Numbered from the stretch's first letter, positions 1 to 7,114 are shown. The stretch is 12,014 nucleotides of DNA from an uncultured Burkholderiales bacterium (GCA_903831925.1 CAIKZV010000245.1:1-12014), one strand, 5' to 3'. Notes: generated from the letters alone by a model not told the origin. Numbers and translations: made by a program.

Positions 1-767
1 GCCCGCCGGCGCGGCACATCCTTGTTGAGGCTGGCGATGATGAGCTCGTTCTTCATGGAATGCTCCCAGCCCACCAGTTCGGTGACGGTTACCTGATAGC
101 CGTGCGATTCCAGTTGCAGGCAGCGCAGCACATTGGTGACATGGCTTCCGAATTCGCGGGTGTGCAGGGGATGGCGCCAGATGGCCGCCAGCGGCTCGCC
201 GGACTGTGGCGGCGTCTTGTTCTTGCGCAGCACGGCTGCGACTTCCGCCTGGCAACAGGGCGCCAGCACGATGAAGCGTGCCTTTGCCGACAGCGCGAAC
301 CGGATGGCGTCGTCGGTGGCGGTGTCGCAGGCATGCAGGGCTGTGACGATGTCCGCCCCGGCGCAAAGGCTGGAGCTGGCCATGCTCGAAATCGCCTGAT
401 CGACCTGCAGGTTGAGGAAGGACATGGCATCGAAGCCGAGCTGCGAAGCGAGCTCCCGGGATTTGAGCACCAGTTCATTGCGGGATTCGATGCCCACGAC
501 CTGCGAGCCGGGCGCGAGTGATTTGAAAAAGAGGTCATACAGAATGAAGCCGAGATAGGACTTTCCCGCTCCGCAATCGACGAGTCTGATATGGCCTTGC
601 GCCTGCCTGATCTGCTGCAGCAAGGGCTCGATGAATTGATACAGGTGATAAACCTGCTTCAGTTTTCGCCGGCTGTCCTGGTTGAGGCGGCCGTCGCGCG
701 TCAGGATATGCAATGCCTTCAGCAGTTCAATGGACTGGCCGGGGCGGATTTCTGGTGTGTCTTGCAT
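1..767 (-). CDS. SAM-dependent methyltransferase, 3' end beyond window
   Basis: Reading the minus strand from an ATG at 767 gives 255 codons without a stop up to the left edge, so the C-terminus is missing. After a basic, helical N-terminal region (about residues 1-58) there is a class I Rossmann methyltransferase core: motif I VDCGAGKSYLGF (63-74) for the methionine part of SAM, an acidic end of strand 2 in VGIESR (E94), then TALHACDTATDDAI (142-155) and APCCQAE (169-175). The pattern of CGAGK, HACD and APCC resembles the Methyltransf_32 group, which includes the GSTCD/METTL25-like proteins. The substrate is unknown; RNA or protein are both possible. The start follows a tRNA-Thr gene by 58 bases with no obvious intrinsic terminator between them, so read-through from the tRNA promoter is possible. 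No good Shine-Dalgarno precedes the ATG. The class assignment is fairly sure, the function is not. Confidence 0.85.
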   Translation of the reverse strand, partial: MQDTPEIRPGQSIELLKALHILTRDGRLNQDSRRKLKQVYHLYQFIEPLLQQIRQAQGHIRLVDCGAGKSYLGFILYDLFFKSLAPGSQVVGIESRNELVLKSRELASQLGFDAMSFLNLQVDQAISSMASSSLCAGADIVTALHACDTATDDAIRFALSAKARFIVLAPCCQAEVAAVLRKNKTPPQSGEPLAAIWRHPLHTREFGSHVTNVLRCLQLESHGYQVTVTELVGWEHSMKNELIIASLNKDVPRRR

Positions 768-825
768 GGGTTGCGATGTCAGGGAATGCCTGATCGACGA
801 GGCACGCCGAAAGCCGCTTGCTTGC

Positions 826-901
826 TGGTGCCGATGAGAGGAGTCGAACCCCCGACCTTCGCATTACGAATGCGCTGCTCTACCAACTGAGCTACATCGG
901 C
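826..901 (-). tRNA. tRNA-Thr (anticodon CGT)
   Basis: The complement folds as a complete 76-nt tRNA. The 7-bp acceptor stem is GCCGATG/CATCGGC, and the D arm is GCTC/GAGC around AGTTGGTA. The anticodon loop is TTCGTAA with anticodon CGT at 868-866, reading ACG (Thr). The T arm contains GGTTCGACTCC, the discriminator is A, and the CCA end is encoded (828-826). It closely resembles E. coli thrW as I remember it, including the G-A pair at 27/43. It lies alone between an SDR gene and a methyltransferase gene, all on the minus strand. Confidence 0.97.
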
Positions 902-958
902 AATCCTGATCGCCTGCGCTGCGAAACACTGCAACAGCAAGCTTGAATGCAGCCTTCG

Positions 959-967
959 AGAATATCA
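959..967 (-). promoter_or_regulatory. Possible extended -10 element for the tRNA-Thr gene
   Basis: On the minus strand TGATATTCT matches the extended -10 form TGnTATAAT at four of six core positions and the TG. It lies in the 111-base gap between the SDR stop and the tRNA. Transcription would begin about 50 bases before the mature 5' end. No convincing -35 hexamer is at the right distance, so this is only a candidate. The remainder of 902-1012 shows nothing else I can name. Confidence 0.25.
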
Positions 968-1012
968 CGGTCGATATCGCCTCGGCCAGTCGCACTCGGC
1001 CTTCAGACACCC

Positions 1013-1942
1013 TCAGCCCGGGTCTTTCTCGACGGTCCTCAGAAAATCGGCGACCTGCGGAAAACGCAGTCGCACCCGCAGCTCGCGCTTGAGCCGGCGG
1101 TTGTCGAGTCGACGCGACTCCGACATGAAGCTCAGAAGCATCGGCGAGACCGCTTCGCGCAACTGCTCGCGCGGCAGGCGTGGCGGCGAAGGCAAGCCAA
1201 AAGCCTGCGCCACCGCCTCGAAGTACTCGCCCATCTTCATGTCGCTGTCGTCGACCGCATGAATCACCCTTTGCGAGCGGCCGCGCCACAGTGCGGCAAA
1301 TGCAATGCGGGCCAGGTCATCGGCATGAATATGGTTGGTGTAGACATCGTCGGCGTCGATCAGCGCCGGTGTGCCGCGCTGCAGCCGTTCGACCGGCAGT
1401 CGTTCGCCGGCATAGATGCCCGGCACTCTGAGCACATTGACCCGCGCCGCGCCACTGGCAGCACGCCGACGCAGCAGCGTTTCGGCCGCGACCCGCCGCA
1501 GGGCGCGCTCGTTGCGCGGCGCAACCGCCCGGGTTTCATCGAAGCGTGCCCCGCCACAGTCGCCATAGACACCGGTCGTGCTCAGATAGACCCATGCCGC
1601 GGCTTGCGGCATCGCCTGCAGCGCGTGCTTCGTTCGCGGGTCGCCCTTGCCCGATGAGGGCGGCGGCGCACTGTGCAGCACATAAGCGGCCAGACCGCGC
1701 AGTCGGCGACTTGCCAGCAGGTCGTCGAGATCGATGCGCAGCGGCGTGGCGCCCGCGGCCCGTACCGCATCGAGTGCCTCCGTGCGACGCACCACGCCGA
1801 TGATGTGCAGCCGGTCGGCATACATCCTGACAAAGCGCAGCCCCACATCGCCGCAGCCCAGCAGCACCAGACGCGCTCGCCGGAAGCGTCGGGGCAGTGA
1901 GCCATAATGCGGGCTGCTCTGTCTGACCAATCGTTTCTTCAC
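1013..1942 (-). CDS. Atypical SDR / NAD-dependent epimerase-like protein (YeeZ-like)
   Basis: A 309-residue soluble Rossmann protein. The NAD(P)-binding motif is LLGCGDVG (27-34), and VVRR (50-53) ends strand 2, where two arginines suggest preference for NADP. STTGVYGD (121-128) is the strand-5 serine region, VPGIYAGER (173-181) follows strand 6, and NHIHADDLA (203-211) is the conserved downstream motif of extended/atypical SDRs. A normal YxxxK catalytic pair is not visible after the STTGVYGD segment. The corresponding region reads NERALRR, so it may bind a nucleotide without classical SDR catalysis, as in the YeeZ-like group. Translation appears to start at GTG 1942; no in-frame ATG lies between it and the glycine motif. 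It diverges from the reductase gene with only 16 bases between the start codons. Substrate unknown. Confidence 0.85.
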   Translation of the reverse strand: MKKRLVRQSSPHYGSLPRRFRRARLVLLGCGDVGLRFVRMYADRLHIIGVVRRTEALDAVRAAGATPLRIDLDDLLASRRLRGLAAYVLHSAPPPSSGKGDPRTKHALQAMPQAAAWVYLSTTGVYGDCGGARFDETRAVAPRNERALRRVAAETLLRRRAASGAARVNVLRVPGIYAGERLPVERLQRGTPALIDADDVYTNHIHADDLARIAFAALWRGRSQRVIHAVDDSDMKMGEYFEAVAQAFGLPSPPRLPREQLREAVSPMLLSFMSESRRLDNRRLKRELRVRLRFPQVADFLRTVEKDPG

Positions 1943-1958
1943 CCGCCGATTCTACGAG

Positions 1959-2993
1959 ATGCCCTTCAACATCAGTCTGATGCCCAGTGGCAGACAGTTT
2001 TCAGCCGACGCCGACGAGTCGGTGCTCGAGGCCGGTCTGCGCCAGGGCACCGTGCTGCCTTATGGCTGCAAGAACGGCGCCTGCGGCTCATGCAAGGCGA
2101 AGGTGATTGCCGGTCGATTCGAGCAGGGACCGCATCAGGCCAATGCGCTGCGCAACGACGAAGCCGCCCAGGGTTTCGCCTTGTTGTGTTGCGCGAAGGC
2201 CTGCGAAGACCTGGTGATCGAAGCGCGGGTGATCGCGGCAGCAGGCGATATTCCGATTCGCAAGATGCCCTGCCGGATCGCCTCGATTGAGCGAGCCGCG
2301 CCCGATGTGGCAGTGATGCGGCTGCAGCTGCCGGCCAATGAACGGCTCCAGTATCTTGCCGGTCAGTATGTCGAGCTGATCCTCAAGGACGGCACGCGCC
2401 GCAGCTATTCAATGGCCAGCGCACCGCATGCCGCCGAGCAGATCGAGCTGCACATCCGGCACATGCCCGGCGGGCGCTTTACCGACGCGCTGTTCGGTGT
2501 GACCGAGCCGGCGGTCAAGGAGCGGGACATCCTGCGCTTTGAAGGGCCGATGGGAACGTTCTTTTTGCGGGAAGACGCCGACACGCCGATCGTGCTGCTG
2601 GCCAGCGGCACCGGTTTTGCGCCGATCAAGGCGATCGTCGAGCAGGCGATCCACAAGGACATCCGGCGACCGATGACGCTCTATTGGGGTGGGCGTCGAC
2701 CCCAGGACCTCTATCACCATGCGCTGTGCCTGCAGTGGGCCTCTGAGCTTCGCGATTTCAGCTATGTGCCGGTGATATCAGACGCTTTCCCCGAAGACAA
2801 CTGGCAGGGCCGAACCGGCTTCGTGCATCACGCGGTGATGGCCGATCTGCCCGATCTGTCGGCCCATCAGGTCTATGTCTGCGGTGCGCCGATCGTGGTT
2901 GATTCGGCGCGTCGCGATTTCGTCGAGCGTTGCGGACTGCCGCCGGATGCCTTCTTTGCCGATGCCTTCACCTCGGCGGCCGACAGCGCCTAG
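1959..2993 (+). CDS. 2Fe-2S ferredoxin/FAD/NAD(P)H reductase, CDP-6-deoxy-delta-3,4-glucoseen reductase-like
   Basis: A 344-residue three-domain electron-transfer flavoprotein. The N-terminal plant-type ferredoxin domain (about 1-92) carries C37, C42, C45 and C77 or C78 (the order C-x4-C-x2-C, then LLCC) as ligands for one 2Fe-2S cluster. The FAD domain (about 100-205) has the RSYS flavin motif (148-151) and GGRFTDALF (171-179). The NAD(P)H domain (about 207-340) has GTGFAPIKAI (217-226) and VCGAP (307-311). Electrons would run from NAD(P)H to FAD to the cluster to an unknown acceptor. Burkholderiales copies are usually named for the ascarylose enzyme AscD/E3, but no deoxysugar gene is nearby, so that specific role is doubtful; oxygenase-reductase subunits share the same layout. 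The start at ATG 1959 gives the expected ferredoxin N-terminus. CATAAT at 1903-1908 is a possible -10 but lacks a -35. Confidence 0.9.
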   Translation: MPFNISLMPSGRQFSADADESVLEAGLRQGTVLPYGCKNGACGSCKAKVIAGRFEQGPHQANALRNDEAAQGFALLCCAKACEDLVIEARVIAAAGDIPIRKMPCRIASIERAAPDVAVMRLQLPANERLQYLAGQYVELILKDGTRRSYSMASAPHAAEQIELHIRHMPGGRFTDALFGVTEPAVKERDILRFEGPMGTFFLREDADTPIVLLASGTGFAPIKAIVEQAIHKDIRRPMTLYWGGRRPQDLYHHALCLQWASELRDFSYVPVISDAFPEDNWQGRTGFVHHAVMADLPDLSAHQVYVCGAPIVVDSARRDFVERCGLPPDAFFADAFTSAADSA

Positions 2994-3724
2994 GCCGCTT
3001 CACCCAGATAGGCCGCCCGCACCCGCGGGTCGTTGAGCATGCTCGCGGCATCGCCGGTCATGGTGATCAGACCCGAGTCCATCACATAGCCACGATCGGC
3101 AGCTTCGAGCGCAAGCCGCGCGTTCTGCTCGACCAGCAGCAAGGTTGTGCCCGAGGCCGACACGGCGCGAATCACTTCGAAGATCTTGGCGACCATGATC
3201 GGCGACAGGCCCATGCTCGGCTCATCGAGCAGCAGCAGGCGAGGGCGGCTCATGAGCGCGCGGGCCATCGCAAGCATCTGCTGCTCGCCGCCCGACATCG
3301 TGCCGGCCAGTTGGGTGGCGCGCTCCTTCAGCCGCGGGAAGGTCTCGAACATCCGGTCGATGTCGGACTTGATGCCCGCCGTGTCCTGGCGCGTGTAGGC
3401 GCCCATCATCAGGTTTTCGAGGATGGTCATGCGGGCGAATACGCCCCGGCCCTCGGGCACCATCGCCAGGCCCTGGCCGACCAGCTGGAAGGCATCGCGA
3501 CCGATGATCGATTGGCCATCGAAGGCGATGTCGCCTGCGCGGGGCGACAGGGTGCCGGTGATCGCCTTGAGCGTCGTGGTCTTGCCGGCACCATTGGCAC
3601 CGATCAGCGCAACCAGCTCGCCGCGGCGCACCTCGAGGTCGATGCCCTTGACCGCCTGGATGCCGCCATAGGCCACCTTCAGACCCTTGACCGCCAGCAC
3701 CACCTCAGTGGCCACATCACTCAT
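2990..3724 (-). CDS. livF: Branched-chain amino acid ABC transporter ATPase LivF
   Basis: A 244-residue cytoplasmic ATP-binding subunit. Walker A is GANGAGKT (42-49), the VPEGRGVF segment (89-96) stands in the Q-loop region, the signature is MSGGEQQ (143-149), and Walker B is LLLLDEP (163-169). The switch position reads LVEQN (198-202), glutamine instead of histidine, which is typical of LivF and distinguishes it from LivG. It pairs with LivG to power import through LivH/LivM. I chose ATG 3724 over an upstream TTG at 3748 because GGAG lies six bases before the ATG, and its ATGAGTGA overlaps the livG stop by eight bases, indicating coupled translation. It is the last gene of the unit, and its TAG stop overlaps the stop of the convergent reductase gene. 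Confidence 0.95.
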   Translation of the reverse strand: MSDVATEVVLAVKGLKVAYGGIQAVKGIDLEVRRGELVALIGANGAGKTTTLKAITGTLSPRAGDIAFDGQSIIGRDAFQLVGQGLAMVPEGRGVFARMTILENLMMGAYTRQDTAGIKSDIDRMFETFPRLKERATQLAGTMSGGEQQMLAMARALMSRPRLLLLDEPSMGLSPIMVAKIFEVIRAVSASGTTLLLVEQNARLALEAADRGYVMDSGLITMTGDAASMLNDPRVRAAYLGEAA

Positions 3725-4532
3725 TGCTGGCTCCGAGATAGGCTTCAATCACCGCCTTGTCGCGCTTGACGTCGTCGGGCAGGCCCTGGGCGATGACCTT
3801 GCCGTAGTCGAGCACCGTGACCCGATCGCACAGACCCATCACCAGCTTCACATCGTGTTCGATCAGCAGGATGGTCTTGCCGTCACGACTGATGCTCTCG
3901 AGCAGTTCACGCAGGGCGAGTTTTTCGGTGGCATTCATGCCTGCCGCCGGCTCATCGAGCGCGAGCAGACTGGGCTCGGTGGCCAGGGCGCGCGCAATTT
4001 CGAGACGGCGCTGGTCGCCATACGACAGGGTGCGCGACTGATAGGGCGCATAGCGTGCAATGCCGACATAGTCGAGCAGCTGCATCGAGCGCTCGCGAAT
4101 CTCGGCCTCTTCGCGCCGCTGCGCCGACAGTCTGAGCATCGCCGCCCAGGCGCCGGCATGCGTGCGGATGTGCCGCCCGACCATCACGTTTTCGAGCACG
4201 GTCATCTCGGCAAACAGGCGAATGTTCTGGAAGGTTCGGGCGATGCCCGCCTTGGCCACTTCGTGCACGGCGGTCGGTGAATAGGGTTTGCCGTTGAGCT
4301 CGAAGCGCCCGGCATCCGGGGTGTAGAGCCCGGTGATGACATTGAAGAAGGTGGTCTTGCCGGCGCCGTTGGGTCCGATCAGGCCATAGATTTGCCCGCG
4401 TTCGATCGAGATGCCGACATCTGAGAGGGCCTGCAGACCGCCGAAGCGCTTCTCGGCACCTTGCACCAGCAGCAGCGGTGCGTCGGGGGAGGCAGTGGCC
4501 GACGAGGTCATCGCGTTCGGCATCGCACTCAT
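3717..4532 (-). CDS. livG: Branched-chain amino acid ABC transporter ATPase LivG
   Basis: A 271-residue ABC ATPase with a roughly 20-residue Ser/Ala-rich lead before the first strand. Walker A is GPNGAGKT (53-60), the Q-loop FQ (101-102), the signature LSYGDQRRLEIA (169-180), Walker B LLALDEPAAG (189-198), and the switch histidine is in IEHD (H226). The LSYGDQ signature and the insert between Walker A and signature are typical of LivG. The start ATG 4532 forms an ATGA overlap with the livM stop (4531-4529), with a G-rich stretch just upstream. ATGs at residues 4 and 8 are alternative starts. All residues for ATP binding and hydrolysis are present. It works as a heterodimer with LivF. Confidence 0.95.
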   Translation of the reverse strand: MSAMPNAMTSSATASPDAPLLLVQGAEKRFGGLQALSDVGISIERGQIYGLIGPNGAGKTTFFNVITGLYTPDAGRFELNGKPYSPTAVHEVAKAGIARTFQNIRLFAEMTVLENVMVGRHIRTHAGAWAAMLRLSAQRREEAEIRERSMQLLDYVGIARYAPYQSRTLSYGDQRRLEIARALATEPSLLALDEPAAGMNATEKLALRELLESISRDGKTILLIEHDVKLVMGLCDRVTVLDYGKVIAQGLPDDVKRDKAVIEAYLGASNE

Positions 4533-5680
4533 GGCTGCCCCGCGCCGGTTGCGGCAGGCGTCGATTCGCGCAAGGCTTTGTCGTCGGCTGAGCTGCCATG
4601 TTGCCGGGCAGGCCACAAGCCGGCGGGTCGATAGAGCATGATCACCACCATCGACAGGCCAAAGAGCAGCATCCGCAGTGCCTCGGGGGCAACCAGCTCC
4701 TGCCCGAAAATCGCGAGCTGGGCGGGCTTGGCCACATAGCGCAGGACCTCCGGAATGGCATAGAGCAGGATGGCGCCCAGGATCACGCCGGGCACATGGC
4801 CCATGCCGCCCAACACCACCATCGAGACGATCACCACCGACTCCATGAGGGTGAAGCTCTCGGGCGACACGAAGCCCTGGAAGGACGCGAACATCGCGCC
4901 GGCCACACCGCCGAAGGAGGCCCCCATCGCAAAGGCAAGCAGCTTGACGTTGCGGGTATTGATGCCCATCGCCTTGGCGGCGATCTCGTCTTCGCGGATC
5001 GCCATCCAGGCGCGTCCGAGCCGGGAGTCCTGCAGCCGGATGGTGACGATGATGATCAGGATCGCCAGGATCAGGAACAGGTAGTAGTAGAGATAGACCG
5101 AAGGCACTTCGATATCGAAGAAAGTCTGGGTCTTGCCCAGACTCACCCCGCCGATTTCAATCGGATCGATATTGGTGATGCCCTGCGGACCGTTGGTAAT
5201 GTTGATCGGGGCGTTGAGGTTGTTCAGGAAGATTCGGACGATTTCGCCGAAGCCGAGTGTCACGATCGCCAGATAGTCGCCGCGCAGCCGCAGGGTCGGT
5301 GCGCCCAGCAGCGCGCCGAACAGGGCGGCCAGACCCGCACCCAGCGGCACCACCAGCCAGATCGAGTTGTGCAGGCCATCCGGAAACATCTGCCGGATGA
5401 ATTCGAAGTTTTCGGCGAGCTGAGGCGACGACAGCAGCGCGTAGAGATAGGCGCCGACCGCATAGAAGGCCACGTAGCCGAGATCGAGCAGTCCGGCATA
5501 GCCGACCACGATGTTCAGCCCGAGCGCCAGCATCACATAGAGCAGCGCGAAATCGATGATGCGCACCCAGCCGTTGCCCTGTGTGCCCGCCAGAAAGGGC
5601 AGCACCAGCAGTGCCAGGGCGATGGCCGCGGTGGCGCCGTAAGCGGCCACCGGATTGTCCTTGAATGAGGGAAATTGCAT
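4529..5680 (-). CDS. livM: Branched-chain amino acid ABC transporter permease LivM
   Basis: A 383-residue integral inner-membrane permease. Hydrophobic segments begin at about residue 12, with strongly apolar stretches near 13-31, 42-62, 108-127, 197-215, 247-266, 280-310 and 335-349. The motif LNIVVGYAGLLDLGYVAFYAVGAY (read across 55-78), the GDYLAIVTLGFGEIVR segment (134-149) and the cytoplasmic coupling loop LGRAWMAIREDEIAAKAMGIN (read across 221-241) are characteristic of LivM. The C-terminal 25 residues after RPAGLWP are hydrophilic and of low complexity. The start ATG 5680 is preferred because the family N-terminus begins here. The frame stays open far upstream through livH in a different frame, but that part is not LivM-like. 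The Shine-Dalgarno is weak, and the 59-base gap to livH carries a 9-bp tandem repeat. Confidence 0.94.
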   Translation of the reverse strand: MQFPSFKDNPVAAYGATAAIALALLVLPFLAGTQGNGWVRIIDFALLYVMLALGLNIVVGYAGLLDLGYVAFYAVGAYLYALLSSPQLAENFEFIRQMFPDGLHNSIWLVVPLGAGLAALFGALLGAPTLRLRGDYLAIVTLGFGEIVRIFLNNLNAPINITNGPQGITNIDPIEIGGVSLGKTQTFFDIEVPSVYLYYYLFLILAILIIIVTIRLQDSRLGRAWMAIREDEIAAKAMGINTRNVKLLAFAMGASFGGVAGAMFASFQGFVSPESFTLMESVVIVSMVVLGGMGHVPGVILGAILLYAIPEVLRYVAKPAQLAIFGQELVAPEALRMLLFGLSMVVIMLYRPAGLWPARQHGSSADDKALRESTPAATGAGQP

Positions 5681-5696
5681 GCTTGCTGCGATAAGT

Positions 5697-5732
5697 GGTG
5701 CGGGCGGTGCGGGCAGTGCGGAGTGTGTGAGG
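5697..5732. repeat. Short 9-bp tandem repeat in the livH-livM spacer
   Basis: On the plus strand GGTGCGGGC occurs twice exactly (5697-5705, 5706-5714). It is followed by a third unit at 5715-5723 matching six of nine bases and a decayed fourth at 5724-5732 matching five. The array fills more than half of the 59 bases between the livH stop and the livM ATG. On the coding strand it is C-rich, so it is unlikely to help ribosome binding. Confidence 0.7.
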
Positions 5733-5739
5733 GCTGCGA

Positions 5740-6669
5740 TCAGGCGCGGTCGGCGACCCGCTCGCCCATGAGGCCGGACGGTCGAAATACCAGCACCACG
5801 ATCAGCACGACGAAGGCAAAGATGTCCTGATAGTTGCTGCCCAGAAAGCCGCCGGTGAGGTCGCCGATATAGCCGGCACCCAGGCTCTCGATGATGCCCA
5901 ACAGCAGGCCGCCGAGCACTGCGCCACCGAGGTTGCCGATGCCGCCCAGCACCGCTGCGGTGAAGGCCTTCAGACCCGGTATGAAGCCCATGCTGAACTG
6001 CGCAATGTTGTAGTTCATGGCGACCAGCACACCGGCCACCGCCGCCAGCGAGGCGCCGATCGCAAAGGTGACCGCGATCACCTGATTGGCATTGACGCCC
6101 ATCAGGCCGGCGATGCGGGGGTTTTCGGCGGTCGCCCGCATGGCGCGTCCGAGCTTGGTCCGGTTGACCAGCAGCAGCAGTCCGATCATCAGGATCGCCG
6201 AGACCACCAGGATCAGCATCTGTTTGGGGGCGAGTAATGCCGGGCCGATCTCGATCGGTTTGGTCGGCAGCAGGTCGGGAAAGACGATCGGATTCGGCTT
6301 CCAGATGATCATGGCCAGGGTCTGGATCACGATCGACAGGCCGATCGCGGTAATCAGCGGCGCGAGTTTGGGCGCATTGCGCAGCGGCCGATAGGCGACG
6401 CGCTCGATCAGCAGCGACAGGATCACGCACACCGGAATCGCACAGACCACTGCGATCACGAGAATCACCGGCAGTGGCAAGCCCGAATTGGCGAGCAGAC
6501 TGACCACCGTCACCCCCACCATCGCGCCGACCATGAGGACATCGCCGTGCACGAAATTGATCAGCTGCAGGATGCCGTAGACCATGGTGTAGCCCAGGGC
6601 GATCAGGGCATAGACGCTGCCCAGGACCAGGCCGTTCAGGATCTGCTGCAAAAGGATGTCGAACTGCAT
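5740..6669 (-). CDS. livH: Branched-chain amino acid ABC transporter permease LivH
   Basis: A 309-residue integral membrane permease, the usual length. The N-terminus LLQQILNGLVLGSVYALIAL (6-25), the YTMVYGILQLINFVHGD segment (27-43), the coupling loop KLGRAMRATAENPRIAGLMG (172-191), the GGIGNLGGAVLGG region (242-254) and the end FRPSGLMGE (295-303) are all classic LivH. It pairs with LivM to form the membrane channel for hydrophobic amino acid import. The start at ATG 6669 puts the first transmembrane segment at the expected place. An AGGA stretch lies about ten bases upstream. The cytochrome c gene ends 49 bases before it on the same strand, so livH may be transcribed from that gene's promoter. 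The window contains no LivJ/K binding protein. Confidence 0.95.
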   Translation of the reverse strand: MQFDILLQQILNGLVLGSVYALIALGYTMVYGILQLINFVHGDVLMVGAMVGVTVVSLLANSGLPLPVILVIAVVCAIPVCVILSLLIERVAYRPLRNAPKLAPLITAIGLSIVIQTLAMIIWKPNPIVFPDLLPTKPIEIGPALLAPKQMLILVVSAILMIGLLLLVNRTKLGRAMRATAENPRIAGLMGVNANQVIAVTFAIGASLAAVAGVLVAMNYNIAQFSMGFIPGLKAFTAAVLGGIGNLGGAVLGGLLLGIIESLGAGYIGDLTGGFLGSNYQDIFAFVVLIVVLVFRPSGLMGERVADRA

Positions 6670-6718
6670 TGAGGCAGGTCCTGCTGGGTCGTTCGAGGAA
6701 GGGGCGAACTGCCGGAAC

Positions 6719-7033
6719 TTACTTGGCCGACAGGACCCAGGTCACCAGGGTGATCGCGTCGTCGTCGCTCACCTGCGGGTTGGCAGGCATGGGAATCTGG
6801 CCCCAGACGCCGACGCCGCCTGCGCGAACCTTCTTGGCGAGCCGTGCGATCGCGTCCTTGTCAGAGGCGTATTTCGCGGCGATGTCCTTGTAGGCCGGCC
6901 CGATCAGTTTCTTGTCGACCGCATGGCAGGCCACGCAATTGCGGGATTTGGCCAGTTCGGGACTGGCATGGACTGCGCCTGAACTCAGCAAGGCAATCGC
7001 GAAGAGGGCAGGTCGAATCGCGACGAGGGTCAT
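6719..7033 (-). CDS. Periplasmic class I cytochrome c, c551 type
   Basis: A 104-residue precursor. Residues 1-23 form a signal peptide with a hydrophobic core (LFAIALLSSGAV) and a VHA cleavage site, leaving a mature protein of about 81 residues. The haem attachment site is CVACH (C33, C36, His37). GPAYKDIAAKY (45-55) and the distal ligand Met82 in PMPANP match the c551/c552 family of small electron carriers, such as Pseudomonas c551. The likely role is soluble electron shuttling in the periplasm between the bc1 complex and oxidases or reductases. Two adjacent ATGs (7036 and 7033) compete; GGAG lies five bases before the second, which I chose. TACAAT, 13 bases upstream of the first ATG, resembles a -10 but has no -35. 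The gene precedes livHMGF on the same strand. Confidence 0.92.
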   Translation of the reverse strand: MTLVAIRPALFAIALLSSGAVHASPELAKSRNCVACHAVDKKLIGPAYKDIAAKYASDKDAIARLAKKVRAGGVGVWGQIPMPANPQVSDDDAITLVTWVLSAK

Positions 7034-7114
7034 CATGGCTCCAGAGACGATTGTAAGAAGGTACGGGCAGAAAGGGTTGATGTCCAGAAGCAAAGCATCG
7101 CGATTCTGAAGACA

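Noticed and set aside
60..538. Overlapping open frames on both strands inside the left methyltransferase
   Set aside because: The uninterrupted minus-strand frame 1-767 has clear SAM-binding motifs and explains the whole region.
779..793. TCAGG-5 nt-CCTGA inverted repeat as a tRNA terminator
   Set aside because: Only a 5-bp stem and no T-run follows on the minus strand.
826..901. tRNA-Thr as an integration site for a mobile element
   Set aside because: No integrase, no duplicated tRNA 3' end and no change in gene character were seen next to it.
2930..3769. Plus-strand open frame of 279 codons opposite livF
   Set aside because: Same antisense artefact: Arg/His-rich, no motifs, and overlapping two confident genes.
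4598..5668. Plus-strand open frame of 356 codons opposite livM
   Set aside because: It mirrors the codon pattern of the well-supported livM, has a His/Gln/Arg-rich composition typical of GC-driven antisense frames, and shows no family motifs.
5681..6430. Upstream extension of the livM frame, giving a 633-residue protein
   Set aside because: The extra part runs out of frame through livH and reads as Arg/Asp-rich noise. Family LivM proteins begin near the ATG at 5680.
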